In this document: positions 43,502 to 52,711 of the stretch, piece after piece
Layout: the number at the start of each line of letters is the position of its first letter
How positions within the stretch are numbered: position 1 is the stretch's first letter
NCBI RefSeq assembly: GCF_023920705.1
Contig: NZ_CP094657.1
Location: 1,240,001-1,304,000 of the forward strand
DNA from: Acinetobacter sp. XS-4
GTDB taxonomy: Bacteria > Pseudomonadota > Gammaproteobacteria > Pseudomonadales > Moraxellaceae
Length of the DNA stretch: 64,000 nucleotides
Reading direction: 5' to 3'
Made by a program: the position numbers and the translations under genes
Notes under the pieces: generated by a model
The model's input: only the letters and a program-made list of their open reading frames with translations
Told to the model about the DNA's origin: nothing
Databases searched by the model: none

Positions 43502-44575
43502 ATGACTGAATTTAAGTTTACAGATTTAGTGGAACCTGTTGCGGTCGATAAAAAAACGGCATTACGTATTACTGTTTTAGGTGGAGGCAGCTTCGGTACG
43601 GCTATGGCGAACTTAGCTGCACGTAATGGTTGTGACACCATGATCTGGATTCGGGATGCTGATACAGCAGAAGAAATCAATAAAACCCATATTAATAAAC
43701 GCTATTTGCCAGACTTTGTTTTGGAGTCATCATTACGTGCTGTGTGTGACCTAGAACAAGCAGTGTGTGATCGAGATATTATTTTGGTGGCCATTCCTAG
43801 CCATTCATTTCGTGATGTATTAAAGCAAATAGCCCCTTTTATTACTGCACAGGCGGTTGTTTCTTTAACGAAGGGTGTCGAGGCTAAAACTTTTAGTTTT
43901 ATGAGCGATATTATTCGTGAAGAATTACCAGAAGTTCCTTATGGGGTGTTGTCTGGTCCAAATCTCGCTAAGGAGATTATGGCGGGCATGCCATCTGGTA
44001 CTGTTATTGCCAGTGATTCTGAACTCGTTCGTTATGCTGTACAGCATGCTCTTCATAGTGCTTTATTCCGAGTTTTTGGTAGTGATGATGTGCATGGCGT
44101 TGAACTGGGCGGGGCGCTTAAAAATATTTATGCCGTTGCAATGGGAATTGGCGCTGCCTACAAAATTGGCGAAAACACCAAGAGTATGATTTTAACGCGT
44201 GCTTTGGCAGAAATGAGTCGTTTTGCAGTCAAACAAGGGGCAAATCCATTAACGTTCTTAGGTTTATCTGGCGTTGGTGATTTATTTGCAACCTGTAATA
44301 GTCCATTAAGCCGTAATTATCAAATAGGTTATGCTTTGGGTTCAGGCAAAACACTTGATCAGGCGAGTAAAGAGTTGGGGCAAACCGCTGAAGGAATTAA
44401 CACGATTGTTCAGGTGCGTGGTAAAGCAGAAGAGCTAGACGTATATATGCCTATTACCAATGCTTTATATGAGGTTATCTTTGAAGGGGCGCCTCCTTTA
44501 AATATTGCCTTATCTCTCATGAAAAATGGGCACCGTAGTGATGTTGAGTTTGTTTTACCTCATCATGAAGTCTGA
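43502..44575 (+). CDS. gpsA: GpsA, NAD(P)+ glycerol-3-phosphate dehydrogenase
   Basis: This cytosolic enzyme makes sn-glycerol-3-phosphate for phospholipids. Its 357 residues include a Rossmann motif VLGGGSFGTAMAN (about 24-36), LTKGVEA, SGPNLAKEI, the catalytic lysine in GALKNIYAVAMG, and TFLGLSGVGDLFATCNSPLSRNYQIG. The first 20 residues extend beyond the E. coli protein. It sits between a nitroreductase and sixA on one strand. Confidence 0.93.
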   Translation: MTEFKFTDLVEPVAVDKKTALRITVLGGGSFGTAMANLAARNGCDTMIWIRDADTAEEINKTHINKRYLPDFVLESSLRAVCDLEQAVCDRDIILVAIPSHSFRDVLKQIAPFITAQAVVSLTKGVEAKTFSFMSDIIREELPEVPYGVLSGPNLAKEIMAGMPSGTVIASDSELVRYAVQHALHSALFRVFGSDDVHGVELGGALKNIYAVAMGIGAAYKIGENTKSMILTRALAEMSRFAVKQGANPLTFLGLSGVGDLFATCNSPLSRNYQIGYALGSGKTLDQASKELGQTAEGINTIVQVRGKAEELDVYMPITNALYEVIFEGAPPLNIALSLMKNGHRSDVEFVLPHHEV

Positions 44576-44631
44576 AGAAGAAATGTCATAAATTACGGTT
44601 ATAATGCAAGAATTATTAATAAGGAATATTT

Positions 44632-45087
44632 ATGCAACTGACATTGGTTCGTCATGGGGAAGCCGCTCCTCCAGTAAATGGTAATGACACTAAACGTCCA
44701 CTTACCGCTCGTGGGCATGCTCAAGCTGAGCAGACAGCAACATTTTTAAAAGATATTGTTAAGCCTGATATTTTTGTAGTGAGTCCATTATTGCGTGCTC
44801 AAGAGACATTGGCGCATATTCAAACTTACTTTAAAGATGTTCCTGTGCTGCTATGCGATAAAATTAAACCAGATGATAATGCAAAAGAAGCAGTTGAGTG
44901 GTTGTCTCAGGTTCCGTACGAGTCAATTGTAGTCGTGTGTCATATGAATGTAGTAGGGCATATGGCCGAACTACTGACTCATGAAAACTTTAATCCATTT
45001 GCACTTGCCGAAGCTCGAATTTATGATCAGGCTGTGATTGCTACTGGTTTATCAACACAAAAAAATAGTTTTGTACCCACAATATAA
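44632..45087 (+). CDS. sixA: SixA, phosphohistidine phosphatase
   Basis: This 151-residue histidine-phosphatase superfamily protein has the RHG motif at residues 7-9 (LTLVRHGEAAPP) and the second His in VVVCHMNVVGHMAELL. In E. coli SixA dephosphorylates His-containing phosphotransfer domains (ArcB, NPr). It is followed by gspL after 23 bases, so it may share a transcript with type II secretion genes, with no known functional link. Confidence 0.87.
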   Translation: MQLTLVRHGEAAPPVNGNDTKRPLTARGHAQAEQTATFLKDIVKPDIFVVSPLLRAQETLAHIQTYFKDVPVLLCDKIKPDDNAKEAVEWLSQVPYESIVVVCHMNVVGHMAELLTHENFNPFALAEARIYDQAVIATGLSTQKNSFVPTI

Positions 45088-45110
45088 TTAAAAAGGTCAT
45101 TTAGCCCATT

Positions 45111-46250
45111 ATGCTGTATTTATGGATGCCTGAAACCAATGGAATATGGCATTGGTCTAACGGAGAAAATTGGTCGCAGGCAGCAAGTCTTGATCAATTA
45201 ATACAAGACCTGCAATTACATCAAGGAAAAGAAGCTGTCATCTTTTTCCCTAGTCGCCATGCTCAGGTATTCCAACAGCACATGGCAAAGTCTCATTACA
45301 AGCAACTAGGGGCAGATGGTGTTAAATATTTGCTTGAAGAGTTTGTGACTTTGCCGATTGATCATATGAAAGTGGTTCATCATTTTCATGCTGATCAATT
45401 AACTGTATTGGGGGTTGCAAAAACAACAGTAGAAACGTGGCAGCATGCAATGGCTTTGCTACCTATTAAACTCGTTGCTTTATTGCCAGACTTTCTAATT
45501 TTACCGGAACCTCAAGAGCAGCAAGTGGTCTTATGTAATATTGACCAAAAATTACTTGTGCGTGAAAGTAAATGGGTGGGTAATTCACTAGATGATCTAG
45601 GGTTGTTTTTAGAGTTCCAGCCAATTGAAACGCACTATCAATATAGTGGTTTGACAACAGAGCAACTAGAAAGCTTGATGGCAGCTTCAAGTGTCGAGCA
45701 ACGTTCAGAATTTATTTATCAATTTCAAGGTTTAGATAAACCTAAACAGCATCCTTTTAATGTTCTGCCTAAAGCTAAAGGGCAAGAGCAAACTGTTTCA
45801 GGTTATTGGAAAGCGTGTGCCGCTGTAATTTTGGCAATTATAGTGGTTCAGTTTAGCTATGATTTATTGCGCTGGGTAAAGTTAAAAAGTGTGGCGAATC
45901 AAACTGCTGAGCAGACGATTGAGCAATATAAATATTGGTTTGGTTCCTCTAGTCGTGTAAATGAACAAAACATAAAAAGCCAATTTGAAAGTCATTTACG
46001 CATGAGCAAGCAAGGTGATACACAAGCACTTTCTTTATTGAGTCGTGTTGGGCCTATTTTGATGCAAAGACAAATTTTAGCTCAGCAGTTAAATTATGAT
46101 GCTTCAATACTAACTATGGCATTAAAAGCAAAATCGGCAGACGATTTGCAAGCTTTAACTCAGCAACTTAACCAGCAAGGTTTTAAAGCAGAGCTCGGTA
46201 ATGTTCAAGCTGATGGTGGTGGGGCAATTGGGGTGGTGAAAATACAATAA
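45111..46250 (+). CDS. gspL: GspL, type II secretion inner-membrane protein
   Basis: This is an inner-membrane platform protein of 379 residues. The N-terminal cytoplasmic part (about 1-225) has the actin-like GspL fold that binds GspE; PLPIK/LVALLPDFLILP lies in its middle. A single TM helix sits at about 232-250 (KACAAVILAIIVVQFSY) and a short periplasmic ferredoxin-like domain follows. The stop overlaps gspM by one base. The next gene has GspM features, confirming the call. The matching ATPase gene gspE is 31 kb away in this window. Confidence 0.85.
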   Translation: MLYLWMPETNGIWHWSNGENWSQAASLDQLIQDLQLHQGKEAVIFFPSRHAQVFQQHMAKSHYKQLGADGVKYLLEEFVTLPIDHMKVVHHFHADQLTVLGVAKTTVETWQHAMALLPIKLVALLPDFLILPEPQEQQVVLCNIDQKLLVRESKWVGNSLDDLGLFLEFQPIETHYQYSGLTTEQLESLMAASSVEQRSEFIYQFQGLDKPKQHPFNVLPKAKGQEQTVSGYWKACAAVILAIIVVQFSYDLLRWVKLKSVANQTAEQTIEQYKYWFGSSSRVNEQNIKSQFESHLRMSKQGDTQALSLLSRVGPILMQRQILAQQLNYDASILTMALKAKSADDLQALTQQLNQQGFKAELGNVQADGGGAIGVVKIQ

Positions 46251-46729
46251 TGAAAATGATAACTCAATTGCAAAACCGCTTTGATCAGTGGGTCGAACAA
46301 ATCGTTCAATATTTAGATCGTTTAACTATCCGTGAACGTATTATGGTGGTCTTTACTACAATCTTTGTAGTCGTGGCTATTGTAGGGGCTTCACTTTGGA
46401 AAATGCATTCTTTGGCAGAGCAACAACAACAACGCTTAAATGATTTAAAAGATTTGATGGTATGGATGCAGAGTAATGCCGTTACCATGAAGCCAGCCAA
46501 TGAACTTGAATTGGGTCAATCGGAAAAAATACAACGAGTAGCTCAGCAACAAGGCTTAACGGTCACTTCTCAACAAAATGGTGAGCAGTTACAAATTATT
46601 GTTACTCATCAGAATTATGCAATTTTAGCAAACTTTTTAACCCAACTTGCTCAAATGGGCTTAAGTATTCAAAAAATGGAAATGGTTTCAAGTGGCGGAC
46701 AGATTAAATTAACAGCGACAGTTCAATAA
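46250..46729 (+). CDS. gspM: GspM, type II secretion inner-membrane protein
   Basis: This 159-residue protein has an N-terminal cytoplasmic tail, one TM helix (about 31-51, IMVVFTTIFVVVAIVGASLW), a coiled-coil stretch (HSLAEQQQQRLNDLKDLMVWMQ) and a C-terminal ferredoxin-like periplasmic domain (QQGLTVTSQQNGEQLQIIV ... ANFLTQLAQMG). This is the GspM/PilO-like plan. It overlaps gspL by one base and closes the pair; GspL and GspM form a heterocomplex. Confidence 0.85.
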   Translation: MKMITQLQNRFDQWVEQIVQYLDRLTIRERIMVVFTTIFVVVAIVGASLWKMHSLAEQQQQRLNDLKDLMVWMQSNAVTMKPANELELGQSEKIQRVAQQQGLTVTSQQNGEQLQIIVTHQNYAILANFLTQLAQMGLSIQKMEMVSSGGQIKLTATVQ

Positions 46730-46818
46730 CACATTAAAATATGCTGTTCTTAAGCATGGTGTTTTGTGCTACCTGTGCCTATAATATGCCTACCTAAAAT
46801 CAGTAGATTGTGATTGGT

Positions 46819-47823
46819 ATGTTATATTCACTTGCTCGCCCGATGTTGTTTAGTTTAGCACCAGAGCGTGCCCATGAATTAACATTATCTATGCTTGATA
46901 AAGCACATAAGTTCGGCCTGCTACGCCAGAGCGTAGAATCAAAACCAACAACCTGTATGGGAATTGAATTTCCAAATCCGGTAGGTTTAGCGGCTGGGCT
47001 TGATAAAAATGGTGCACATATTGATTCTTTAGCTGGACTGGGTTTCGGTTTTATTGAAATTGGAACAATTACACCTCGTCCGCAGTCTGGTAATCCACAG
47101 CCACGCTTGTTTCGTATTCCTGAAGCGAAAGCCATTATTAACCGAATGGGTTTTAATAATGATGGTGTTGATAAGCTCGTTGAGAATGTCAAAGCTTCAA
47201 AATTTAAAGGAATTCTAGGTATTAATATTGGTAAGAATGCAGATACGCCTGTAGAAAAGGCTGTTGATGATTACCTGATTTGCCTTGAGAAAGTTTATAA
47301 CTACGCTTCTTATATTACCGTTAATATTTCATCTCCAAATACCAAGAACTTAAGAAGTTTACAAAGTGGTGATGCATTAACTGAATTATTGCAAACATTA
47401 AAAGAAAGACAACTTGAGCTTGCCGAGCAATATAACCATTATGTTCCTTTAGTTTTAAAAGTTGCACCTGATTTAACAGCGGAAGATGTTGAGTTTATTG
47501 CAGCGCAATTACTGCAATTTAAAATTGATGGTTTAATCGTTACCAATACGACTTTATCTAGAGAAGGTGTAGAAAATCTTCCTTATGGTAATGAGGCGGG
47601 CGGCTTATCAGGTGCGCCTGTTTTCGAAAAAAGTACCGAATGCTTACGTTTATTTGCCCAAACGTTAAAAGGACAAATCCCGTTAATTGGTGTGGGTGGA
47701 ATTTTGTCGGGTGACCAAGCAGCAGTCAAACAGCAAGCTGGAGCAACATTAGTACAGATCTATAGCGGATTGATTTACACAGGTCCTATATTAGTAAAGC
47801 AATGTGTTGCAGCTATGACTTAA
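46819..47823 (+). CDS. pyrD: PyrD, dihydroorotate dehydrogenase (quinone)
   Basis: This class 2 membrane-associated enzyme oxidises dihydroorotate to orotate with ubiquinone. It has 334 residues from the ATG at 46819. FMN and substrate motifs: [59 protein letters not shown], and NTTLSR; the catalytic Ser lies in NISSPNT. An in-frame GTG three codons earlier has no better context. cvpA follows after 6 bases. Confidence 0.93.
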   Translation: MLYSLARPMLFSLAPERAHELTLSMLDKAHKFGLLRQSVESKPTTCMGIEFPNPVGLAAGLDKNGAHIDSLAGLGFGFIEIGTITPRPQSGNPQPRLFRIPEAKAIINRMGFNNDGVDKLVENVKASKFKGILGINIGKNADTPVEKAVDDYLICLEKVYNYASYITVNISSPNTKNLRSLQSGDALTELLQTLKERQLELAEQYNHYVPLVLKVAPDLTAEDVEFIAAQLLQFKIDGLIVTNTTLSREGVENLPYGNEAGGLSGAPVFEKSTECLRLFAQTLKGQIPLIGVGGILSGDQAAVKQQAGATLVQIYSGLIYTGPILVKQCVAAMT

Positions 47824-47829
47824 GTGAAT

Positions 47830-48417
47830 ATGAACACAATTGATATCATTATTCTGATACTTTTGCTCATTGGGGGGCTAAACGGTTTGCGACAAGGATT
47901 TATCAAAGCCTTTGCGAACTTGGTAGGATGGATCATTGCATTAATTATGGGTGCAAAATATGCTGTCCTCCTTGCGCCGTCCATGTCGGGTTTAAGTCAT
48001 GATCCGGTTGTTCAAAAAATTGCAGCTTTCGCATTTATAGCACTTATGATCATTGTTTTAACATGGATCGTCACTGCTTTTTTAAATGGCCTCTTGAAAA
48101 GTCTAAAATTGGGGCCATTAAATCGTTTAGCAGGTGGTGCTTTTGGTTCCTTAAAAGGCTTGTTAGTTGTGTTGATTACAATGCAGGGCGTAGGGCCTTG
48201 GGTTGAAAGTTCACCAAACTGGAAACAGTCCATACTTATACAATTTTTACTGCCTTATGCGCCTTTAGCGACCGAGTTGTCTAAAGATGCAGCGAGTGAG
48301 GCATTTCATCAAATAACATCTGGAGGTAGTGCATCAAGCACTCCTTCAAAAACAATGGACGAATCGGAAGATTTAGAAAACCGATCCGACCATTCGACAA
48401 AGAATCCTTTTTATTAA
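47830..48417 (+). CDS. cvpA: CvpA-family membrane protein
   Basis: This 195-residue inner-membrane protein of the CvpA/colicin V production family has four helices (about 2-20, 30-50, 65-88, 100-120). The family start is IDIIILILLLIGGLNGLRQGFIKAF. It lies between pyrD and purF, as cvpA-purF linkage is widespread. Its C-terminal tail (STPSKTMDESEDLENR) is polar. Function remains unclear, with links to envelope and purine regulation. Confidence 0.88.
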   Translation: MNTIDIIILILLLIGGLNGLRQGFIKAFANLVGWIIALIMGAKYAVLLAPSMSGLSHDPVVQKIAAFAFIALMIIVLTWIVTAFLNGLLKSLKLGPLNRLAGGAFGSLKGLLVVLITMQGVGPWVESSPNWKQSILIQFLLPYAPLATELSKDAASEAFHQITSGGSASSTPSKTMDESEDLENRSDHSTKNPFY

Positions 48418-48442
48418 TTCCTAGCTTGTCTGCGAGGTTGCT

Positions 48443-49984
48443 ATGTGTGGAGTTGTTGGTATAGCCGGTAAATCGCCAGTGAACCAAATGTTGTTTGATG
48501 CTTTAACGATGTTGCAACATCGTGGGCAAGATGCAGCTGGAATAGTAACCTGCCATGAAGGCCGTCTTTTCCTTCGTAAGGATAACGGTATGGTGCGTGA
48601 TGTTTTTCATACTCGTCATATGAGAGCATTACTTGGTAATTATGGTATTGGCCATGTACGTTACCCAACTGCTGGTTCTGCTAGCAGTGCTGAAGCACAA
48701 CCATTTTATGTGAACTCACCTTACGGTATTACGCTTGCGCATAATGGTAATTTAACCAATGCTGAAGATATTCATGATGACCTGTTTAAAACAGATTTAC
48801 GTCATATGAATACGGACTCTGACTCAGAAGTTCTTTTGAACGTATTTGCGCATGAGTTGCAGAAGAATGGTACTTTAAATCCTACACCAGATGATATTTT
48901 CCACACAGTTTCTCGTGTACACGAGCGCTGTCTTGGCGCATATGGCGTAGTGGCGATGATTACTGGCCATGGTCTAGTTGGTTTCCGCGATCCAAATGGT
49001 ATTCGTCCACTCATCTATGGTTCACGTATGACTGAACAAGGCGAGATGGAATACATCATCGCTTCTGAATCAGTTGCTATTACAGCTCTTGGTTTTAAAA
49101 TTGAGCGTGACATTGAACCAGGTGAAGCAATTTTTATTACTGCTGATGGTGAATTGTACTCAAGACAATGTGCAGCTAATCCAAAATACCGTCCATGTAT
49201 TTTTGAATATGTTTACTTTGCGCGTCCTGATGCCATTATTGATGGAATTTCAGTTTATAAAGCACGTTTAAAAATGGGTGAAAAGCTTGCTCATAAAATT
49301 TTACGTGACTGGGGTGAGGACCATGATATTGATGTGGTTATTCCAATTCCAGATACGAGCCGTACTTCAGCATTAGAGCTTGCAAATATTCTAGGTGTGA
49401 AGTTCCGTGAAGGTTTTATGAAAAACCGTTACATCGGTCGTACCTTCATTATGCCAGGCCAGCAACAACGAAAAAAATCAGTACGCCAGAAATTAAACCC
49501 TGTAGAACTTGAGTTTAAGGGTAAGAATGTACTACTGGTTGATGACTCGATTGTTCGTGGTACAACCTGTAATGAAATCATTCAGATGGCACGTGATTCT
49601 GGTGCGAAAAAAGTATACTTTGCATCAGCTGCACCTCAGGTTATGTATCCAAACGTTTACGGTATCGATATGCCTGCTAAAACTGAGCTAATTGCATCAG
49701 AGCGCAGTGTAGAAGAGATCCAAGAAATTATTGGTGCTGATCGTTTGGTTTTCCAAGAACTGGAAGACTTGAAAAATGCTGTACGTACTAGCAAAGTGCC
49801 TGATCTAACTGAGTTTGATTGCTCTGTATTTGATGGAATCTATGTCACAGGTGATATTGATGGTGCTTATCTAAATAATTTGGAGCAGAAGCGTAATGAT
49901 TCTGCGAAAAAGAAAAAAGATGGTTACATTGATGTTAATGTTGACGCAGCTTCTGTCGATTTAACAGGCATTAAAGAAGAATAG
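48443..49984 (+). CDS. purF: PurF, amidophosphoribosyltransferase
   Basis: This glutamine-dependent first enzyme of purine synthesis has 513 residues. The catalytic Cys2 is seen in MCGVVGIAG. The glutaminase domain has [12 protein letters not shown] and [13 protein letters not shown]; the phosphoribosyl domain has the PRPP loop [13 protein letters not shown]. The start is fixed by the N-terminal Cys. The Lys-rich C-tail ([16 protein letters not shown]) is typical of the family. A strong terminator follows. Confidence 0.95.
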   Translation: MCGVVGIAGKSPVNQMLFDALTMLQHRGQDAAGIVTCHEGRLFLRKDNGMVRDVFHTRHMRALLGNYGIGHVRYPTAGSASSAEAQPFYVNSPYGITLAHNGNLTNAEDIHDDLFKTDLRHMNTDSDSEVLLNVFAHELQKNGTLNPTPDDIFHTVSRVHERCLGAYGVVAMITGHGLVGFRDPNGIRPLIYGSRMTEQGEMEYIIASESVAITALGFKIERDIEPGEAIFITADGELYSRQCAANPKYRPCIFEYVYFARPDAIIDGISVYKARLKMGEKLAHKILRDWGEDHDIDVVIPIPDTSRTSALELANILGVKFREGFMKNRYIGRTFIMPGQQQRKKSVRQKLNPVELEFKGKNVLLVDDSIVRGTTCNEIIQMARDSGAKKVYFASAAPQVMYPNVYGIDMPAKTELIASERSVEEIQEIIGADRLVFQELEDLKNAVRTSKVPDLTEFDCSVFDGIYVTGDIDGAYLNNLEQKRNDSAKKKKDGYIDVNVDAASVDLTGIKEE

Positions 49985-49993
49985 AAATAGCTG

Positions 49994-50022
49994 AAAAAAG
50001 CGGGTGTTTCCCGCTTTTTTCT
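49994..50022 (+). terminator. terminator after purF
   Basis: AAAAAAGCGGG / CCCGCTTTTTT (11 bp, loop TGTTT) followed by CTTTT. Confidence 0.9.
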
Positions 50023-50062
50023 TTTATGATGAAAACTAACAATGTAATTGGGAATATTTACA

Positions 50063-51952
50063 TTGAAAGAAGTAAGCCACTATCTAATCGAAAATAAGAA
50101 TATGGCATGGTCCATCACTATGTGTTTGGTTGCTGTGCTGCTTACCATTTTTATCTTAAATTTAATTTTAGGTTTACTCGTCCATTTTTTTGATTATAGT
50201 CAGCCTATCTGGTGGCACACCTTAAGTCCTTATTTCGTCGCGCTATTGCTTTTTATTATGGTTTGGTCGGTAGTTACTGAACTTTATATCTTGCGTAAAG
50301 GTGGACATTCTTTAGCAAAGCAACTTAAAGCACGTTGTCTAGTAAAAGAAGAAAGTACGCCAGAAGAACTTGAAGCATTAAAAATTACTGAATATTTGGC
50401 GCAAAATTTTTCACTTAAAGTTCCAACCTTATATGTTTTACCTGATGAAGTTGGTGTAAATGCACTTACAGCAGGTTTTCACCCTAAAGATATTGTGATT
50501 ATTTTGACGTGGGGTGCTCTGCAAAACCTAGATAAACTTGAGCTATATGGTTTATTGGGCCATGAGTTTAACCAGATTTTATCAGGTGAAGCTGTTGAGA
50601 ATACTAAATTAAAGATTTTATATAGTGGATTAACAACGTTTAGTCAGTGGGGCAGTAAATTAGCCAAACAAGGCTTTAAGCGCTATAGCCCAGGTTATAA
50701 ACATAAATTTGAAACCGTTTTTGTTGCGGTGGGTGGTGTCATTTGGCTGGCTGGAAGCTTAGGTGTATTAATTACCCGATTTATTAAATATTTAACCTTA
50801 AGTGGTCGTACATTTCGTAATGACCAAAAAACGGTACGATTATTAAAAAATAGCGCCAATACTCAGACTTTATTGCGTATTTATGTTCACCATTCTGGTT
50901 CACAAATTCATAGTGCTTATTCTGAGTCAATCGCGCATATGTGTTTTGCAAACTCTCTTAGCCCTCAAAGCTGGATGAATATTCACCCGAGCATTCGTGC
51001 ACGGATTTATGAGTTAAATCCAACTTTGCTCCAAGATTTACAATTAGAAAATTTAAAAAAACTCCGTAATCGTCCGTTATTTAGCTTATTTCATTTTTTA
51101 GAGGAATCTGAGAAAGAAATTTATGTTCCGTGGTCATCTCCACAACCTTTGCCTTTACTACGGTTGTCACCGATTAGTTTTGCATTAAATGATGCTATTA
51201 AGCCTCTTAGCAGTGATGTGCGTCGAAATAAAAAGCGCCCTGAGCTCATTCAGCGTGCGCTACAAACTGCTACGGGTTCTCGTGAGGTAATGGTCGCTAT
51301 TTTGATGATTCGTCAATATCGAGAATTTATCCCTAAAGATGCGCCAGTGAGTCATGCGATTATTGATGCCTTGTTAAATCTTGATGGACGTATTCATATT
51401 CAGATATTTCATGATGCTTGTAAAAACATTGGGCATATGCCAGCAAGTATTGCGCGGCAATTTCTAACAAAGCTAGCGCTCATTATTCAAGAAGATGGCG
51501 AAATTGGTTTGCTAGATGCACTTTTGTTGGAGCGAGTTAAATATGAATTGAATTTGATGCCATTACATTTGCCAACAGCACTTGAAGAAGTCAAACCTCA
51601 AATTGTTCGTTTGATTGATGCTTTGCTTCATGTTCAACAAATTAATAGCCCAAATCAGTTAGAAGTACGTGAACGTATTTTACGTTCGCTACTCAATCCA
51701 GATGAAATGTATGTCTATGATGAGATTTCGGATGAGCCTTTAGATTTGGCCGAAATTTTAAATGATATTGCGGGTTTATTGTTGCGTGACCGTCTTGGTA
51801 TTTTGGCGATTGCAGAAATGTGCTTATGGAGTGATCGTATTATCACGCAAGATGAGCTAGATGTACTTGAATTGCTTTATTGGCGTTTTGGCTTTGAGAC
51901 AGAAGAAATTGTTGAGCAAATGCAAAAAAGAAATAGTGTTATGATTATTTAA
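50063..51952 (+). CDS. M48-like membrane protein with degenerate zinc motif
   Basis: This is a large protein (629 residues from the TTG at 50063, with GGGAA 8 bases upstream; the frame is open from 50048). It has TM segments at about 19-40 and 58-78, then an M48/HtpX-like domain. Where active M48 proteases have HExxH, this has LLGHEFNQILSGEA (H167, E168, then Q171), and the downstream third-ligand region SGRTFRNDQKTVR lacks the usual ExxAD. It has further helices and a C-terminal part with TerB-like acidic helices (MCLWSDRIITQDELDVLELLYWRFG). It is probably not an active metalloprotease. It precedes the candidate psi-subunit gene. Confidence 0.75.
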   Translation: MKEVSHYLIENKNMAWSITMCLVAVLLTIFILNLILGLLVHFFDYSQPIWWHTLSPYFVALLLFIMVWSVVTELYILRKGGHSLAKQLKARCLVKEESTPEELEALKITEYLAQNFSLKVPTLYVLPDEVGVNALTAGFHPKDIVIILTWGALQNLDKLELYGLLGHEFNQILSGEAVENTKLKILYSGLTTFSQWGSKLAKQGFKRYSPGYKHKFETVFVAVGGVIWLAGSLGVLITRFIKYLTLSGRTFRNDQKTVRLLKNSANTQTLLRIYVHHSGSQIHSAYSESIAHMCFANSLSPQSWMNIHPSIRARIYELNPTLLQDLQLENLKKLRNRPLFSLFHFLEESEKEIYVPWSSPQPLPLLRLSPISFALNDAIKPLSSDVRRNKKRPELIQRALQTATGSREVMVAILMIRQYREFIPKDAPVSHAIIDALLNLDGRIHIQIFHDACKNIGHMPASIARQFLTKLALIIQEDGEIGLLDALLLERVKYELNLMPLHLPTALEEVKPQIVRLIDALLHVQQINSPNQLEVRERILRSLLNPDEMYVYDEISDEPLDLAEILNDIAGLLLRDRLGILAIAEMCLWSDRIITQDELDVLELLYWRFGFETEEIVEQMQKRNSVMII

Positions 51953-52052
51953 AAGACATCTACGATTATAAAAACAACTGAACGAAATAAAACACTGAAA
52001 AAAAAACTGAAGCCCGTTAGAATGTAGTTTGAGTAGAGGTATTGATTCACAC

Positions 52053-52700
52053 ATGATTGGGCAGCAAAGAAATATACTGGCAACTTTAGGAATTGATTTG
52101 TGGATTCCTAAGACACAGACATGCCAAAAAAATAATGCTCAAAGCCTTTGGCGAGATCATGTGGTTGAAGAAACTGAACCGATGATATTGCCTTCTGTAG
52201 AACCAATAGTTTTTGAACAGCCCACAAAGCCACAAATTAACGATATTCCAAAAGTTGAACCTGAAATTGTGGCACCAGTTTCAATGCCGGTTCAACCTGT
52301 TATAGAACCTCGTAATGAATTGCAAGCACCTATTATTAAGATTACATCATTTGAGTTACAGGCTTTTTCTCTTGAAAAATGTGTTATTTTTTTAGATGTT
52401 ACCCATTTAGGTGAAGAAGAAAAACACCTTTGGATTAACATACAAAAAGCAAAAATAGGGCAATATGCTGAATTAAAATGGCCTTTCCCTTTAGCTACTT
52501 ATCAAGATCAGCGGGGTGCTGGTTCATATATACAAGGCTTCTTAGATGCTGTTGCAGCTGAGAAGAAAATATTGTGTTTGGGTGACTGTTCTTACATTCA
52601 ACACACCAATATTATTCATTTAGCAAGCTTAAAAGAGATGCTGGAGAAACCACTCCTTAAAAAAAGGTTATGGAAATTAATGCAAGATAACAACGAGTAG
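52053..52700 (+). CDS. candidate DNA polymerase III psi subunit (HolD-like)
   Basis: This 215-residue protein has a conserved-looking N-terminal segment (QQRNILATLGIDLWIPK), a long Pro/Glu/Val linker (about 40-95), and a compact C-terminal domain with KKILCLGDCSYIQHTNIIH and LASLKEMLEKPLLKKRLWKLM. The N-terminal LGI..W motif and C-terminal L..L..P..K..LW pattern resemble HolD (psi), in which the N-terminal segment binds the clamp loader and the globular domain binds chi. Longer psi proteins with Pro-rich linkers occur in Pseudomonas. Start at 52053 is the first ATG; upstream TTGs are possible. Inference only; annotators may call it TonB-like. Confidence 0.5.
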   Translation: MIGQQRNILATLGIDLWIPKTQTCQKNNAQSLWRDHVVEETEPMILPSVEPIVFEQPTKPQINDIPKVEPEIVAPVSMPVQPVIEPRNELQAPIIKITSFELQAFSLEKCVIFLDVTHLGEEEKHLWINIQKAKIGQYAELKWPFPLATYQDQRGAGSYIQGFLDAVAAEKKILCLGDCSYIQHTNIIHLASLKEMLEKPLLKKRLWKLMQDNNE

Positions 52701-52711
52701 TAGGGATTTAC

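Noticed and set aside
50063..51952. HEFNQ as a sequencing error in a normal M48 protease
   Set aside because: A single base would not also explain the missing ExxAD; the third-ligand region is degenerate too, and the frame is intact.
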